Position numbers and translations under genes: made by a program. DNA of 64,000 nt. Source: Pelobates cultripes. Its lineage: Eukaryota > Chordata > Amphibia > Anura > Pelobatidae. Positions 57,601 through 64,000 of this stretch are shown one piece after another. The stretch's first letter is position 1, and each line of letters starts with the position of its first letter. Below the pieces are notes generated by a model. That model searched no databases and was not told the DNA's origin. It saw only the letters and a program-made list of their open reading frames with translations. The stretch lies in NCBI GenBank assembly GCA_933207985.1, contig OW240920.1:149513826-149577825 (forward strand), given 5' to 3'.

Positions 57601-60600
57601 CTGCCGCCATTCTGTGACTCGTAACGCCAGGTTTAGGACAAACAATGCAGTGAGTATCCGGATATTACCGCAGAGCCTGCCGCCTTTCTTTGACTCGTAA
57701 TGCCAGGCTCTGGACAAACAAGGCAGCAAGTATTCAGATATTACCGCAGTGCCTGCCGCCATTCTGGTATCAAGAATGCCAGGCTTGGGACAAACAAGGC
57801 AGCAAGTATTCAGATATTACCACAGTGCCTGCCGCCATTCTGGTACCAAGAATGCCAGGCTCGGGACAAACAATTCAGCAAGTATTCAGATATTACCGCA
57901 GTGCCTGCCGCCATTTTGGTGACCCTGAATGCCAGGCTCGGGACAAACAAGGCAACAAGTATCTGGAAATTAAAGCAGTGCCTGCCGTCATTCTGGGGAC
58001 CCGGAACGCCAGGCTCTGGACAATCAAGGCAGCAGGTATCTGGTTATAACCTCAGTGCCTGCCACCATTCTGGGGACCTAGAACACCAGGCTCTGGACAA
58101 TCAAGGCAGCAAGTAGTCAGATATTACCGCAGAGCCTGCTGCCATTCTGGTGACCCGGAAAGCCAGGCTCAGGACTGTGGCAAACCTACCCACTTCAGAT
58201 TATGTTATTCTATGTCTACAGGTTGTCCTAGTTAGTTTATGTATTCGTCAATACCTGTAATAAAGAGTATGTGTATGCTAACAGCCAAAAGCCACTAGCA
58301 TTCATATGGTAGTTTCACGAACAGTGACTTTCCATGCTGTTCGTGAAATGAACAAAGTACTGAATGGGAGCCCACACACAGGGGTTCGTGTGGCTCCCAT
58401 TACCCCGGTTGCAACATTGTATCAATTTGGCTGCTAATTGATTTCCCGGGTGGCCGTCGTTTGGCTACCGACCACGCGGCGGCAGCCATCTTGGATTTCC
58501 TTTTAGCCCAGCGGTGTTTGGTCATCGAGTTCCTGGAACTAAAATCGGCTACTCGACGGCGCGAACACCGCTGGACTTCCAGGCCATTCGGGAGCGCCGG
58601 TCTTTCGGTACTTTCTTCCAACATATGTATTCGTGACTTTCTGAAAAGTTGGTGGCAAAATGTATTTCATGCGACGTTCGGTTATTTATGCTGGGATCTG
58701 AGCGGTACTTTCTCAAAGTGTGCGCTCAGACCCCAGCTATCTGCCGAATGGTCATTCGGTACAATGGCACGAATAAAGTATGAGTTACATATTTTTGTGT
58801 GAAAGGCCGGTTCTACTGTACAGAGGGATAATTCACTTAACAAGAGATTTTCTTGTGGGAGTATCCCTCCCGTACAGCAGTGCATGATGGGGGAAATGTC
58901 CTGCATGTTCAGTTCCCCATGTAGTCCCCTACTGTACAACCCCTGTAAAGTAACTAAGGAAACCCCTTGCATGGGGAATCACATAAATACTGGAGCTTGT
59001 GAATAAAATCATCAGTTGACTCCCAGAACTGTGTTTCGTCCGGTGACTGGGGGATTTGGGATATTGCCTTCATTTTCAGCGCTTTACTTGGATTACTTTC
59101 TGTAACAGCGGAGATATTGGGATTAAATATTGCAGCTCCGCTACAAGGACAAACAAGGCAGCAAGTATCTGGATATTACTGCAGTGCCTACTGCCATTCT
59201 GGGAACCCGGAAAGCCAGGCTCAGGACAAACAAGGCAGCAAGTATCTGGATATAACCGCAGTGCCTACTGCCATTCTGGGAACCCGGAAAGCCAGGCTCA
59301 GGACAAACAAGGCAGCAAGTATCTGGATATAACCGCAGTGCCTACTGCCATTCTGGGAACCCGGAAAGCCAGGCCCAGGACAAACAAGGCAGCAAGTATC
59401 TGGATATAACCGCAGTGCCTACTGCCATTCTGGGAACCCGGAAAGCCAGGCTCAGGACAAACAAGGCAGCAAGTATCTGGATATAACCGCAGTGCCTACT
59501 GCCAATCTGGGAACCCGGAAAGCCAGGCTCAGGACAAACAAGGCAGCAAGTATCTGGATATAACCGCAGTGCCTACTGCCATTCTGGGAACCCGGAAAGC
59601 CAGGCTCAGGACAAACAAGGCAGCAAGTATCTGGATATAACCGCAGTGCCTGCCACCAATTCTGGGGATCTGGAAAGCCAGGCTCAGGATAAATAAGGCA
59701 GCAAAAATTGGAACACTTAAAAACACTTTAAAAAGAATTGGAATACTTAAAAACCTGCCATGCTTAATTTATGCTCTGAGGTGCTGTGAGATAAACAACA
59801 CGAGGGGGGTGGGAGACAAATGTCACAGTAACATCATTAACGTGAAAGTAACAACCTGTATTTTTCTAACACAAACTAGTCCCTCTGTAAAAATATTAAA
59901 TGTCTTCCTCATATCAGTAAATTATTTTTAGTCAGTAAAAACTGGTGGGCACAGCCTTTATGGACTAGGCCCCATTGGTAACTTCCATCTATCCGATATA
60001 CATTATAACAAAATAAAAGCTAACTATTGGAATGGGTAGAATGTAGTTATCTGGTATGGAACGCTGTAATGGGGAGAGGTTTCCTTTAAATGTTTACACG
60101 TTTTTGGTTTTAGTGAGTGGTTAGAGTGTGAGGACGTAGGGTGTAAGTGGAAAGTGGTTGGGGTCTCAATGTGCCATTTACTGATCTGTCACTATCTCCA
60201 AGGGATCTGATGGTGTCTCGGCCTCTAAATGTGGAGATTCCTCGCTCTATGGTGGAAGTCGTGACATCTTGGAACCTGCCCATGTCTCGCTGGTTGCACT
60301 CATGTAAGAAACTGCTGCTTGGCCCCAGAAGTCCTGTATTCACCATGGCACATACCACGGCCATCTATACAACCCAGTTCCCAGCATTCCATGCTCTAAT
60401 TTCTGCCTTTTCTTGTTTCCTTCCAGATGTGTTTAAGAATGCTCTGCGTCTCGGAATGTTCCACGCAATTATCGTTACATACGCTGCCAGCGCTCTGCTT
60501 CATGTGAGTGATTCTATATTGAATATACACTGGTGCTCTCTGAGGGTGGGTGGCCATGCCTTCCCAGTGGTGCTGTCTGAGGGTGGGTGGCCATGCCTTC

Positions 60601-62262
60601 CCAATGGTGCTATCTGAGGGTGGGTGGCCATGCCTTCCCAATGGTGCTATCTGAGGGTGGGTGGACTTGCCTTCCCAATGGTGCTATCTGAGGGTGGGTG
60701 GCCATGCCTTGTCATTGGTGGTGTCTAAGTGGTACAGCCAAGTCTTCCTGGGGGTGGAGGATCACTTACAGTTATTAAGGGTATCATGCAGGCTGAACCT
60801 TGTGGGAGGATCCATCTATTTATAATCACGTTCTGTGTTTTCAGGGTTTCAGTTTTCACCTTGCTGCCGTTCTCCTGTCCCTGGGATTCATAACATACGT
60901 GGAGCATGGTAATCTGGGTCAAGGTGTCCGAACACCATTGGTTGAAAGTGATGGGGTTTGGTGTCAGTTACTTTATAAATCCAATGATTGTATACAATGT
61001 CGCTGGAAGTTGAACGGACTGAGAACAGACAGTAAAATTAGAGACTCACATTCCCACCAGTTTTAATCCGCACCAAACCAATCCGTCACTCACCATTCAC
61101 CTCCCAGCAATGCATCACTCACCATACACAATCTGTCCCCTATTATTCACCGCCACCACACAGCAATCTGTCCCCTATCATTCACCGCCACCACACAGCA
61201 ATCTGTCCCCTATCATTCACCGCCACCACACAGCAATCTGTCCCCTATCATTCACCGCCACCACACAGCAATCTGTCCCCTATCATTCACCGCCACCACA
61301 CAGCAATCCGTCACCTATCATTCACCGCCACCACACAGCAATCCGTCGCCTATCATTCGTCACTTACCATTAACCACCCAGCAATCCATCACCTTCCATT
61401 CACCACCCAGCAATCCATCACCTACCATTCACCTCCCAGCAATATGTCGCCTACCATTCACCGCCACCTCCCAGCAATCTGCCACCTACCATTCCCTTGC
61501 ATCACCCAGCAATCCATCACCTACCATTCACCTTCACGACCTTTCAATCCGTCGCCTACCATTCACCGCCACCTCCCAGCAATATGTCGCCTACCATTCA
61601 CCGCCACCTCCCAGCAATATGTCACCTACCATTCACCGCCACCTCCCAGCAATATGTCACCTGCCATTCACCGCCACCTCCCAGCAATATGTCGCCTACC
61701 ATTCACCGCCACCTCCCAGCAATATGTCACCTACCATTCACCGCCACCTCCCAGCAATATGTCACCTACCATTCACCGCCACCACCCAGCAATCCGTCAC
61801 CTCCACCTCCCAGCAAAATGTCACCTACTATTCTCCACCACCACCCAGCAATCTGTCGCTCACCTTTGCCTGTGTCTTTTAGTGCTACGTAAGAGATTGT
61901 CTGAAATATTCAGCGCCTGTATCCTGTCGAAGAAATGTCCCACCAACTGTACGCACCGAAACAAAAAGGTGAATATTAGTCACCTCCATGCCCCAAAACG
62001 AACCACTTCTCCACAGCCCTGTCCACCCCAACTAACCTGTAATGCTGCTGCCTCCCCTCCCCCTAACATTCTGCTCACTTCACGTTTCCTGATTTAATTA
62101 GTCTCTTTTACCATGACTGTCCCTAATTCTTATGTCTTTGTCTCTCTGCAGAGCCCCCTAGTGTATTTGACAAATCTCCTGTTTGGAGTCCTAGCCATTG
62201 TTCACCTCACTTACCTGGGCTCTCTCTTCGATTCGGAGACAGACGATGCTGTTGAGGAGGAG
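45468..62262 (+). CDS. PORCN: Protein-serine O-palmitoleoyltransferase porcupine, thirteen exons visible, last exon missing
   Basis: Exons at 45468-45603, 45976-46168, 47192-47235, about 49005-49176, 52123-52253, 52952-52969, 54080-54094, 54858-54983, 60203-60303, 60427-60503, 60845-60908, 61883-61968 and 62152-62262 align in order with human PORCN (about 425 of 461 residues). Phases agree at every junction except around the fourth exon, which is damaged. The protein starts [20 protein letters not shown]. Later exons carry SWNLPMS and ALLHGFSFHLA, which hold the conserved MBOAT asparagine and catalytic histidine (CAT at 60501-60503). PORCN is a multi-pass ER acyltransferase that attaches palmitoleate to Wnt proteins, which is required for their secretion. 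ATG at 45468 has a good context (GAC ATG G) and matches the human start. The final exon (about 33 residues, ending near FYRLIG in human) was not found before 64000. Confidence 0.94.
45976..46168 (+). CDS. PORCN: PORCN coding exon 2 (193 nt)
   Basis: It encodes [20 protein letters not shown] and [15 protein letters not shown] through [11 protein letters not shown], which contain membrane segments. The acceptor is TGTCCGCAG. The donor is ATGGG, followed by GTAAGA, in phase 2. The codon spanning the first intron gives alanine where human has glycine. Confidence 0.94.
46205..47085. repeat. 43-bp minisatellite in PORCN intron 2
   Basis: About 20 units of CCGGTCTGACCCTCTGCCTG then TATCAGAATATGTACACCCGGTA, starting 36 bp after the exon 2 donor. 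At 46530-46590 one or two units are scrambled (CACCGGTGACTCTGCC, AATGCCTGTAAGAATATGTACGG), unlike the regular neighbours. Confidence 0.94.
47192..47235 (+). CDS. PORCN: PORCN coding exon 3 (44 nt)
   Basis: It encodes [14 protein letters not shown] with split glycine codons at both ends (human [15 protein letters not shown]). The acceptor is TTGACCCACAG and the donor is AGAG, followed by GTTAGT. Confidence 0.94.
47380..48059. repeat. Pyrimidine-rich low-complexity region
   Basis: Irregular repeats of CTGGGCTGTCT and TGTGCACTCTCTCCT, with a TCTTTG hexamer run at about 47920-47990. The long plus frames here are artefacts of low complexity. Confidence 0.85.
48060..49003. repeat. Approximately 72-bp minisatellite that includes a splice acceptor
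   Basis: About 13 units of GTGTGTCTGTGCACTCTCTC, CTGGGCTGTCTCGCTCTGTA, ATTAGTTCATACTCTCTCTC and TTGGTCTGTAAG. The last unit ends at the PORCN exon 4 acceptor (CTCTCTCGGTCTGTAAG, then GGTGCCCAG), so the pyrimidine tract and the terminal AG of the splice site are part of the repeated unit. Confidence 0.92.
49005..49176 (+). CDS. PORCN: PORCN coding exon 4, frame disrupted
   Basis: The left part reads AQMIV...LGFDV in one frame, then meets TAA at 49064-49066. The right part reads [20 protein letters not shown] and FTSYSQAV in another frame from 49080. Together they match human AQMIV...SLGFD...[20 protein letters not shown], so the exon is real but carries at least one frameshift and an in-frame stop. 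Its phase also fails to match exon 3 (one extra G after the AG) and exon 5. The pattern fits single-base losses in short homopolymers (GG, CCC, TT). The other twelve exons are clean, which favours local assembly error over a pseudogene. The donor is GTCCTG, followed by GTGAGT. Confidence 0.85.
49240..49565 (-). mobile_element. MITE-like element
   Basis: It contains TTAAAGGAACACTTCTCATA at the left and, reversed, the GAGCTGCATTGGAAAGTCTG segment shared with 23826-24245. It also holds a TTTACCAGGAAAGATACATT dispersed repeat at about 49340-49360. It lies in PORCN intron 4. Confidence 0.45.
49760..50060. repeat. Degenerate CT-rich tandem repeat
   Basis: Irregular units of about 60 bp containing CCTAACTCCTCAATTACAGC and CCCCAAGCCACCTACTACAG, about five copies, in PORCN intron 4. 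Confidence 0.75.
50060..50555. other. PORCN intron 4: nothing identified
   Basis: No exon, array or clear element is seen. Short open frames on both strands lack support. Confidence 0.35.
50570..50720. mobile_element. Foldback remnant
   Basis: Inverted pair: AGGTTTATTGGAACAAAATG, followed by ACACAGAGGCCTTTATCAAGCT, against AGCTTAATAAAGGCCTCTGTGT and AATAAACCT. The arms are about 50 bp. No coding is visible. Confidence 0.65.
50721..51350. other. PORCN intron 4: nothing identified
   Basis: No exon or repeat family could be named. A purine-rich stretch lies at 50820-50950. Confidence 0.3.
51355..51895. repeat. 39-bp minisatellite in PORCN intron 4
   Basis: About 14 units of CTCGGCCTGGGTCCACCCTG then TGCCCGGTTTACCCGGCAG. 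The period is divisible by three and the unit has no stop in several frames, so both strands show artefactual frames of 185-216 codons with 13-residue peptide repeats. Confidence 0.95.
52123..52253 (+). CDS. PORCN: PORCN coding exon 5 (131 nt)
   Basis: It encodes [20 protein letters not shown] then [20 protein letters not shown] and LLR. The second part is nearly identical to human [22 protein letters not shown]. The acceptor is TTTTTCAAACAG. The donor is AGAAA, followed by GTGAGT, in phase 2. Confidence 0.93.
52300..52510. repeat. Dispersed frog-type repeat
   Basis: It contains ACATAGGCTGAAAAGAGACA and GTCCATCAAGTTCAGCCTTC. The same phrase occurs at about 36890-36930. The element class is unknown. 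Confidence 0.4.
52727..52866. repeat. 26-bp minisatellite before a PORCN microexon
   Basis: About 5.5 units of CGCCTGTGTGTCTCTCCCCGCGCCC, ending about 85 bp before the microexon at 52952. The pyrimidine-rich units could influence its recognition, which is inference. Confidence 0.92.
52952..52969 (+). CDS. PORCN: PORCN microexon 6 (18 nt)
   Basis: It lies between the acceptor CACTCCAG and a GTACCT donor. Joined to exon 5 it reads N-K-K-H-K-A-R, matching human NKKRKAR. It is phase 2 in and out, so it can be skipped without changing frame. Family knowledge: mammalian PORCN makes four isoforms through two small alternative exons at this place. Confidence 0.9.
53040..53815. repeat. Dispersed repeat with internal palindromes
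   Basis: It begins GGCATTTGCCTTGGGCGGCA and has a GGGAGCCAGAATATAA / TATTCCGGCTCCC pair near 53250-53280. A TG-rich stretch follows at 53540-53660, then a segment ending CCTAGGGCAGCACAAATTCA. It looks like one decayed element interrupted by TG expansion. The class is unknown. Confidence 0.4.
54080..54094 (+). CDS. PORCN: PORCN microexon 7 (15 nt)
   Basis: It lies between the acceptor CCTGCGGCAG and a GTGAGT donor. It encodes R-G-P-V-V with a split tryptophan, where human has RGTMVR. It is phase 2 at both ends, so exon 6, exon 7, both or neither can be included while keeping frame with WLRAYE. Confidence 0.82.
54858..54983 (+). CDS. PORCN: PORCN coding exon 8 (126 nt)
   Basis: It encodes [20 protein letters not shown] and [20 protein letters not shown] with a split tryptophan (human [20 protein letters not shown]...EEKDHLEW). 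The acceptor is CTCGCCCTGCAG. The donor GCGTG, then GTAGGG, is itself the start of the following tandem array. Confidence 0.94.
54984..55805. repeat. G-rich minisatellite that includes a splice donor
   Basis: An irregular array of GTGAGTGGTAGGGATGGGGA and GAGTGGCGGGAAGGGGAGTG units of about 20-30 bp, beginning at the exon 8 donor. The junction G-TG-GTAGGGATGGGGAG is repeated many times inside the array, so each GTGGTAGGG copies the real 5' splice site. Runs of G would also allow G-quadruplex folding on this strand. Confidence 0.9.
56255..56670. repeat. ATA/CAGTGTGATATA tandem repeat
   Basis: Units of about 28-60 bp containing GCTATAATACAGTGTGATAT and ATAGTGATACACAGTGC. The higher-order copies at about 56385 and 56490 are nearly identical. 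Confidence 0.88.
56750..57086 (+). mobile_element. LTR 3' part
   Basis: It has a TGGGCATAAAAGCAGTGTGT start-like segment, CCAATAAACC, CAGATCTGTGTGTCGTCCGG and the terminal GGGGTCCGCTACA. This is the same 3' layout as the LTRs at 33757-34813 and 58176-59145. The left end is not resolved. Confidence 0.55.
57370..58175. repeat. 77-bp VNTR in PORCN intron 8, left block
   Basis: About ten units of roughly 77 bp with GGACAAACAAGGCAGCAAGT, ATTCAGATATTACCGCAGTG, CCTGCCGCCATTCTGG and GCCAGGCTC. It continues beyond the LTR at 59146-59700. Units of this block read CCTGCCGCC, while those of the right block read CCTACTGCC, so the two blocks have homogenised separately. Confidence 0.93.
58176..59145 (+). 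mobile_element. Solo LTR with 5-bp target duplication
   Basis: It begins TGTGGCAAACC and ends CTCCGCTACA (TG...CA). It is flanked on both sides by AGGAC (58171-58175 and 59146-59150), which is one site in the surrounding 77-bp repeat (GGCTCAGGACAAACAAGG). Near the 3' end are GAATAAAATCATCAG (polyadenylation-type) and CAGAACTGTGTTTCGTCCGG. No internal genes are present, so it is a solo LTR left by recombination between two LTRs. It is 970 bp long. Confidence 0.88.
59146..59700. repeat. 77-bp VNTR in PORCN intron 8, right block
   Basis: About seven very uniform 77-bp units (GGACAAACAAGGCAGCAAGT, ATCTGGATATAACCGCAGTG, CCTACTGCCATTCTGG, GAACCCGGAAAGCCAGGCTC). They are more homogeneous than the left block. 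Confidence 0.94.
59701..60202. other. PORCN intron 8, right end
   Basis: AT-rich single-copy sequence with no exon before the acceptor at 60202. Confidence 0.4.
60203..60303 (+). CDS. PORCN: PORCN coding exon 9 (101 nt)
   Basis: It encodes [20 protein letters not shown] then [13 protein letters not shown]. It includes the MBOAT asparagine in SWNLPM. The acceptor is TCTCCAAG and the donor is CACTCAT, followed by GTAAGA, in phase 1. Confidence 0.95.
60427..60503 (+). CDS. PORCN: PORCN coding exon 10 with the catalytic histidine (77 nt)
   Basis: It encodes (Y)[20 protein letters not shown] then SALLH. The final CAT at 60501-60503 is the histidine of the MBOAT ALLHG motif. The acceptor is TTTCCTTCCAG and the donor is GTGAGT. 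Confidence 0.95.
60528..60720. repeat. 37-bp minisatellite in PORCN intron 10
   Basis: About five units of GGTGCTATCTGAGGGTGGGT then GGCCATGCCTTCCCAAT, starting about 25 bp after the exon 10 donor. Confidence 0.92.
60845..60908 (+). CDS. PORCN: PORCN coding exon 11 (64 nt)
   Basis: It encodes [20 protein letters not shown] and H plus one base of the next codon, nearly identical to human. The acceptor is GTGTTTTCAG and the donor is CATG, followed by GTAATC. Confidence 0.95.
61100..61862. repeat. 35-bp minisatellite before PORCN exon 12
   Basis: Two related blocks. 61128-61370 has CTGTCCCCTATCATTCACCG then CCACCACACAGCAAT. 61370-61862 has ATGTCACCTACCATTCACCG then CCACCTCCCAGCAAT. The array ends about 20 bp before the exon 12 acceptor. 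A plus frame of 217 codons running into exon 12 is an artefact in which only the tail is coding sequence. Confidence 0.93.
61883..61968 (+). CDS. PORCN: PORCN coding exon 12 (86 nt)
   Basis: It encodes (V)[20 protein letters not shown] then NCTHRNKK (human [20 protein letters not shown]...). The acceptor is TGTGTCTTTTAG and the donor is AAAAAG, followed by GTGAAT, in phase 0. Confidence 0.94.
62152..62262 (+). CDS. PORCN: PORCN coding exon 13 (111 nt), last visible
   Basis: It encodes [20 protein letters not shown] then [17 protein letters not shown] (human [20 protein letters not shown]...). The acceptor is CTCTCTGCAG and the donor is GAGGAG, followed by GTAAGT, in phase 0. The human protein continues for about 33 residues, and that exon is not visible to the right. 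Confidence 0.94.
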
Positions 62263-62740
62263 GTAAGTCCTTCCAACCTCTCCCGGATCACCCATTTCCA
62301 GTATCCACTCAATCGGCTTATATCTGGTCTGTGTGGAAATGTAGTCAAGGTTTCTGCTAAATCTCTCTCTATAACCAAAATAAGCAGATGTTTGGTATAT
62401 TTTAACAAAGGGAAGATTAATCATAAAAGCAAATCTCCAAACAGATCCAGCCTTTCTAAAATTCTACTTTGTCATATCCTGCATTATCCTGCAGGGGGCA
62501 GCACCGTGTATATCCTGTCCTTTGGGAGTTCTTTCTATTCTATCTGAATAATGTATCTGTACATTCTGGGATTTTCTTTTTTTCTCAATCCTTCTTCTCA
62601 AAGCTTTGTAAGTGTAGATTGACTTTCTAATTCTACAGAGGGGTTTATTCACTAAACAGCAAACATGTTGGTTATGGGCTTCATGTGACATATGTTGACT
62701 ACCTACCGGTTGGAAACATTATATCTCTGTAAACCCAGCT
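62263..62740. other. PORCN intron 13: no exon
   Basis: No sequence matching the expected last PORCN exon (GYGMAYTVHKW-like). A GCAGGGGGCAGCACCGTG segment near 62492 looks like a repeat end. Confidence 0.4.
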
Positions 62741-62744
62741 TTCT

Positions 62745-63395
62745 CACTGTCTCTCCTGTAAATCTCTTTACCCCCATGGCTACAGGCTGTCTGTTACCCC
62801 CAGAGCTATGAGCTGCTTCTACCATTCAAACTGGTTCGCCCCCTTTCTCCCGATAGGCCAGCGCGAGTTAAAGGACTCAGCTAGCTGATTGGTCAAACTG
62901 GTTCGTCCCCTTTCTACCGATAGGCCAGCGTGAGTTAAAGGGATAAGTTTGGAACCCCTCCCATTCTTGAGCCCTGATTGGTCGCAAAATTTGAATCTAC
63001 CGGCCTAAACCAAGTGATTCTGTGAATCTATTTTCGTGTATGTACAGAGCCTCAAGTCCAGACTTTATACAATGTTTTTTCGGGCTCTGTACATCCAATA
63101 GCTCCTCTATTTGCAGGGGTCATTTGTGTCGGGTTGTTTTATGTCTTTGCTATGTTTTTGGGTATTTTTATGCTTTATGTTCGTTATGCTCAGTCGTGCT
63201 GTGGGAGTGTTCCAGGGTGGGTTTGACTGTGTCCAGGCTTTGTATAAATTGGCTGTACCATCTCCCATTAAAATATTCCTGTTGTACCCTTCATCAAGTC
63301 TCGGCTGATGTTTGGGTAGCTAAGAGCTCTGATCACTGTTTCACTTGGGATTTGGGAGATTTACAACGAATATACTCAGCCGGAGTATAGGGGAT
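62745..63395 (+). mobile_element. Putative solo LTR with duplicated CCAAT-containing segment
   Basis: Two direct copies with a 67-bp spacing (starts 62826 and 62893) contain TCAAACTGGTTCGTCCCCTT and CGATAGGCCAGCGTGAGTTA. GATTGGTC (inverted CCAAT) follows or precedes them at 62888 and 62977. Further right are TGTATAAATTGGC (TATA-like, 63241) and CCCATTAAAATATTCC. The order of repeated enhancer, CCAAT, TATA and poly(A)-like signal is that of a retroviral-type U3-R. The ends and target duplication were not resolved. Confidence 0.45.
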
Positions 63396-63397
63396 AC

Positions 63398-64000
63398 GTT
63401 GTGTAACGGATCACCTGGCACCCCGACTGGGCACCTCCATTGAAGGATGCTCCTAGCGCTTCCTGAGGACTCCAAGCACTGCAGCAGACACCATAACCAC
63501 CATAGACTCCTCAAGAGAGCAAGGCAGGAACAAGCTCTTACAAGAGCTTAGTAGTGATTTAGCAAGGGAGTATGACAAGCATAGCAATCCCTTGTAGCAG
63601 ATTTCCCCCCAATAAGAGACGGCCCTCCAAACTGATGGTGAAGTAGAACTATCTAAAACTTTATTTTACTTGGGACTAGCCCATATGGTCATTACATTAA
63701 CATTGCTGTGAAAACTCAATAAAATTACAAACCGTCAAATCATAGCAGGCAACATACAGTGACTTATTATAACATAATTACATATTTATAAATGGGTGGG
63801 GAAGACCATGATTAACACAAAATGTCTCTCCTGCATGCAGAATTAGCGATATGCAAATCTACCCGAATACGCAAATTATCAGTCTTGCTATTCAGGTAGT
63901 GCATATTACTGTTGCTACCAACAGAGGGCATTACACAAGCTCCATAGCCAAATCCACCTAGTTGGTAGCAATCCTCAGCAGTACAGGAGAGCAAGCAATA
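63398..64000 (+). mobile_element. Possible LTR element, runs off the window
   Basis: It starts about TGTGTAACGGATCACCTGGC and continues without coding frames to the right edge. The TG start and GCACCCCGACTGGGC block look like a dispersed frog LTR family that I recognise only by pattern. No second end is available. Confidence 0.35.

Noticed and set aside
62665..62735. Possible last PORCN exon (GTTGGTTATGGGCTTC reads GYG)
   Set aside because: Only three residues agree with the expected GYGMAYTVHKW. The following codons do not match and there is no good acceptor directly before it.

Overview
This is a vertebrate nuclear genome window, most probably from a frog or toad. Three genes can be recognised from their spliced protein products: TBC1D25 (minus strand, 18292-26232), the last exon of EBP (minus strand, 40001-40224) and PORCN (plus strand, 45468 to beyond 62262). 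These three are neighbours on the human X chromosome (Xp11.23), so the window is a conserved synteny block. The amphibian assignment is inference. It rests on divergence from mammals and on repeat families that I associate with anuran genomes (TTAA-flanked foldback elements, L2-like and Penelope-like fragments, LTR families). I cannot name the species.

Layout. 1-8100 holds an inverted LTR fragment, a dead L2-like LINE and two large minisatellites. 8115-12770 is a nest of inverted-repeat elements. 12771-18291 is non-coding, with minisatellites. 18292-26232 carries five TBC1D25 exons with minisatellites in the introns; the first coding exon was not found. 26233-40000 is intergenic or 5' TBC1D25 sequence made of LTRs, a SINE, a Penelope-like fragment, tandem arrays and a 431-base assembly gap. 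40001-40224 is the EBP 3' exon. 40336-45363 is almost entirely tandem array and is cut by a 100-base gap. 45447-62262 is PORCN, with thirteen coding exons including two microexons. 62263-64000 is LTR-like sequence; the last PORCN exon is expected to the right of the window.

The genes do not form an operon-like unit. TBC1D25 is a Rab GTPase-activating protein acting in autophagy. EBP is the ER sterol delta8-delta7 isomerase. PORCN is the ER O-acyltransferase that palmitoleoylates Wnt proteins.

Roughly a third of the window (about 23 kb by my hand count) is minisatellite, with units of 16-80 bp. Almost every long open reading frame is an artefact of these arrays: units of 40 or 38 bp without stops stay open while rotating through the frames, and units of 36, 39 or 78 bp give in-frame peptide repeats. 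The most interesting points are three arrays whose units contain a copy of the adjoining splice site, the head-to-head PORCN/EBP arrangement that coincides with a 100-N gap and with loss of the EBP 5' exons, a broken PORCN exon 4 that looks like assembly error, and a chain-of-hairpins element at 8385-10475.
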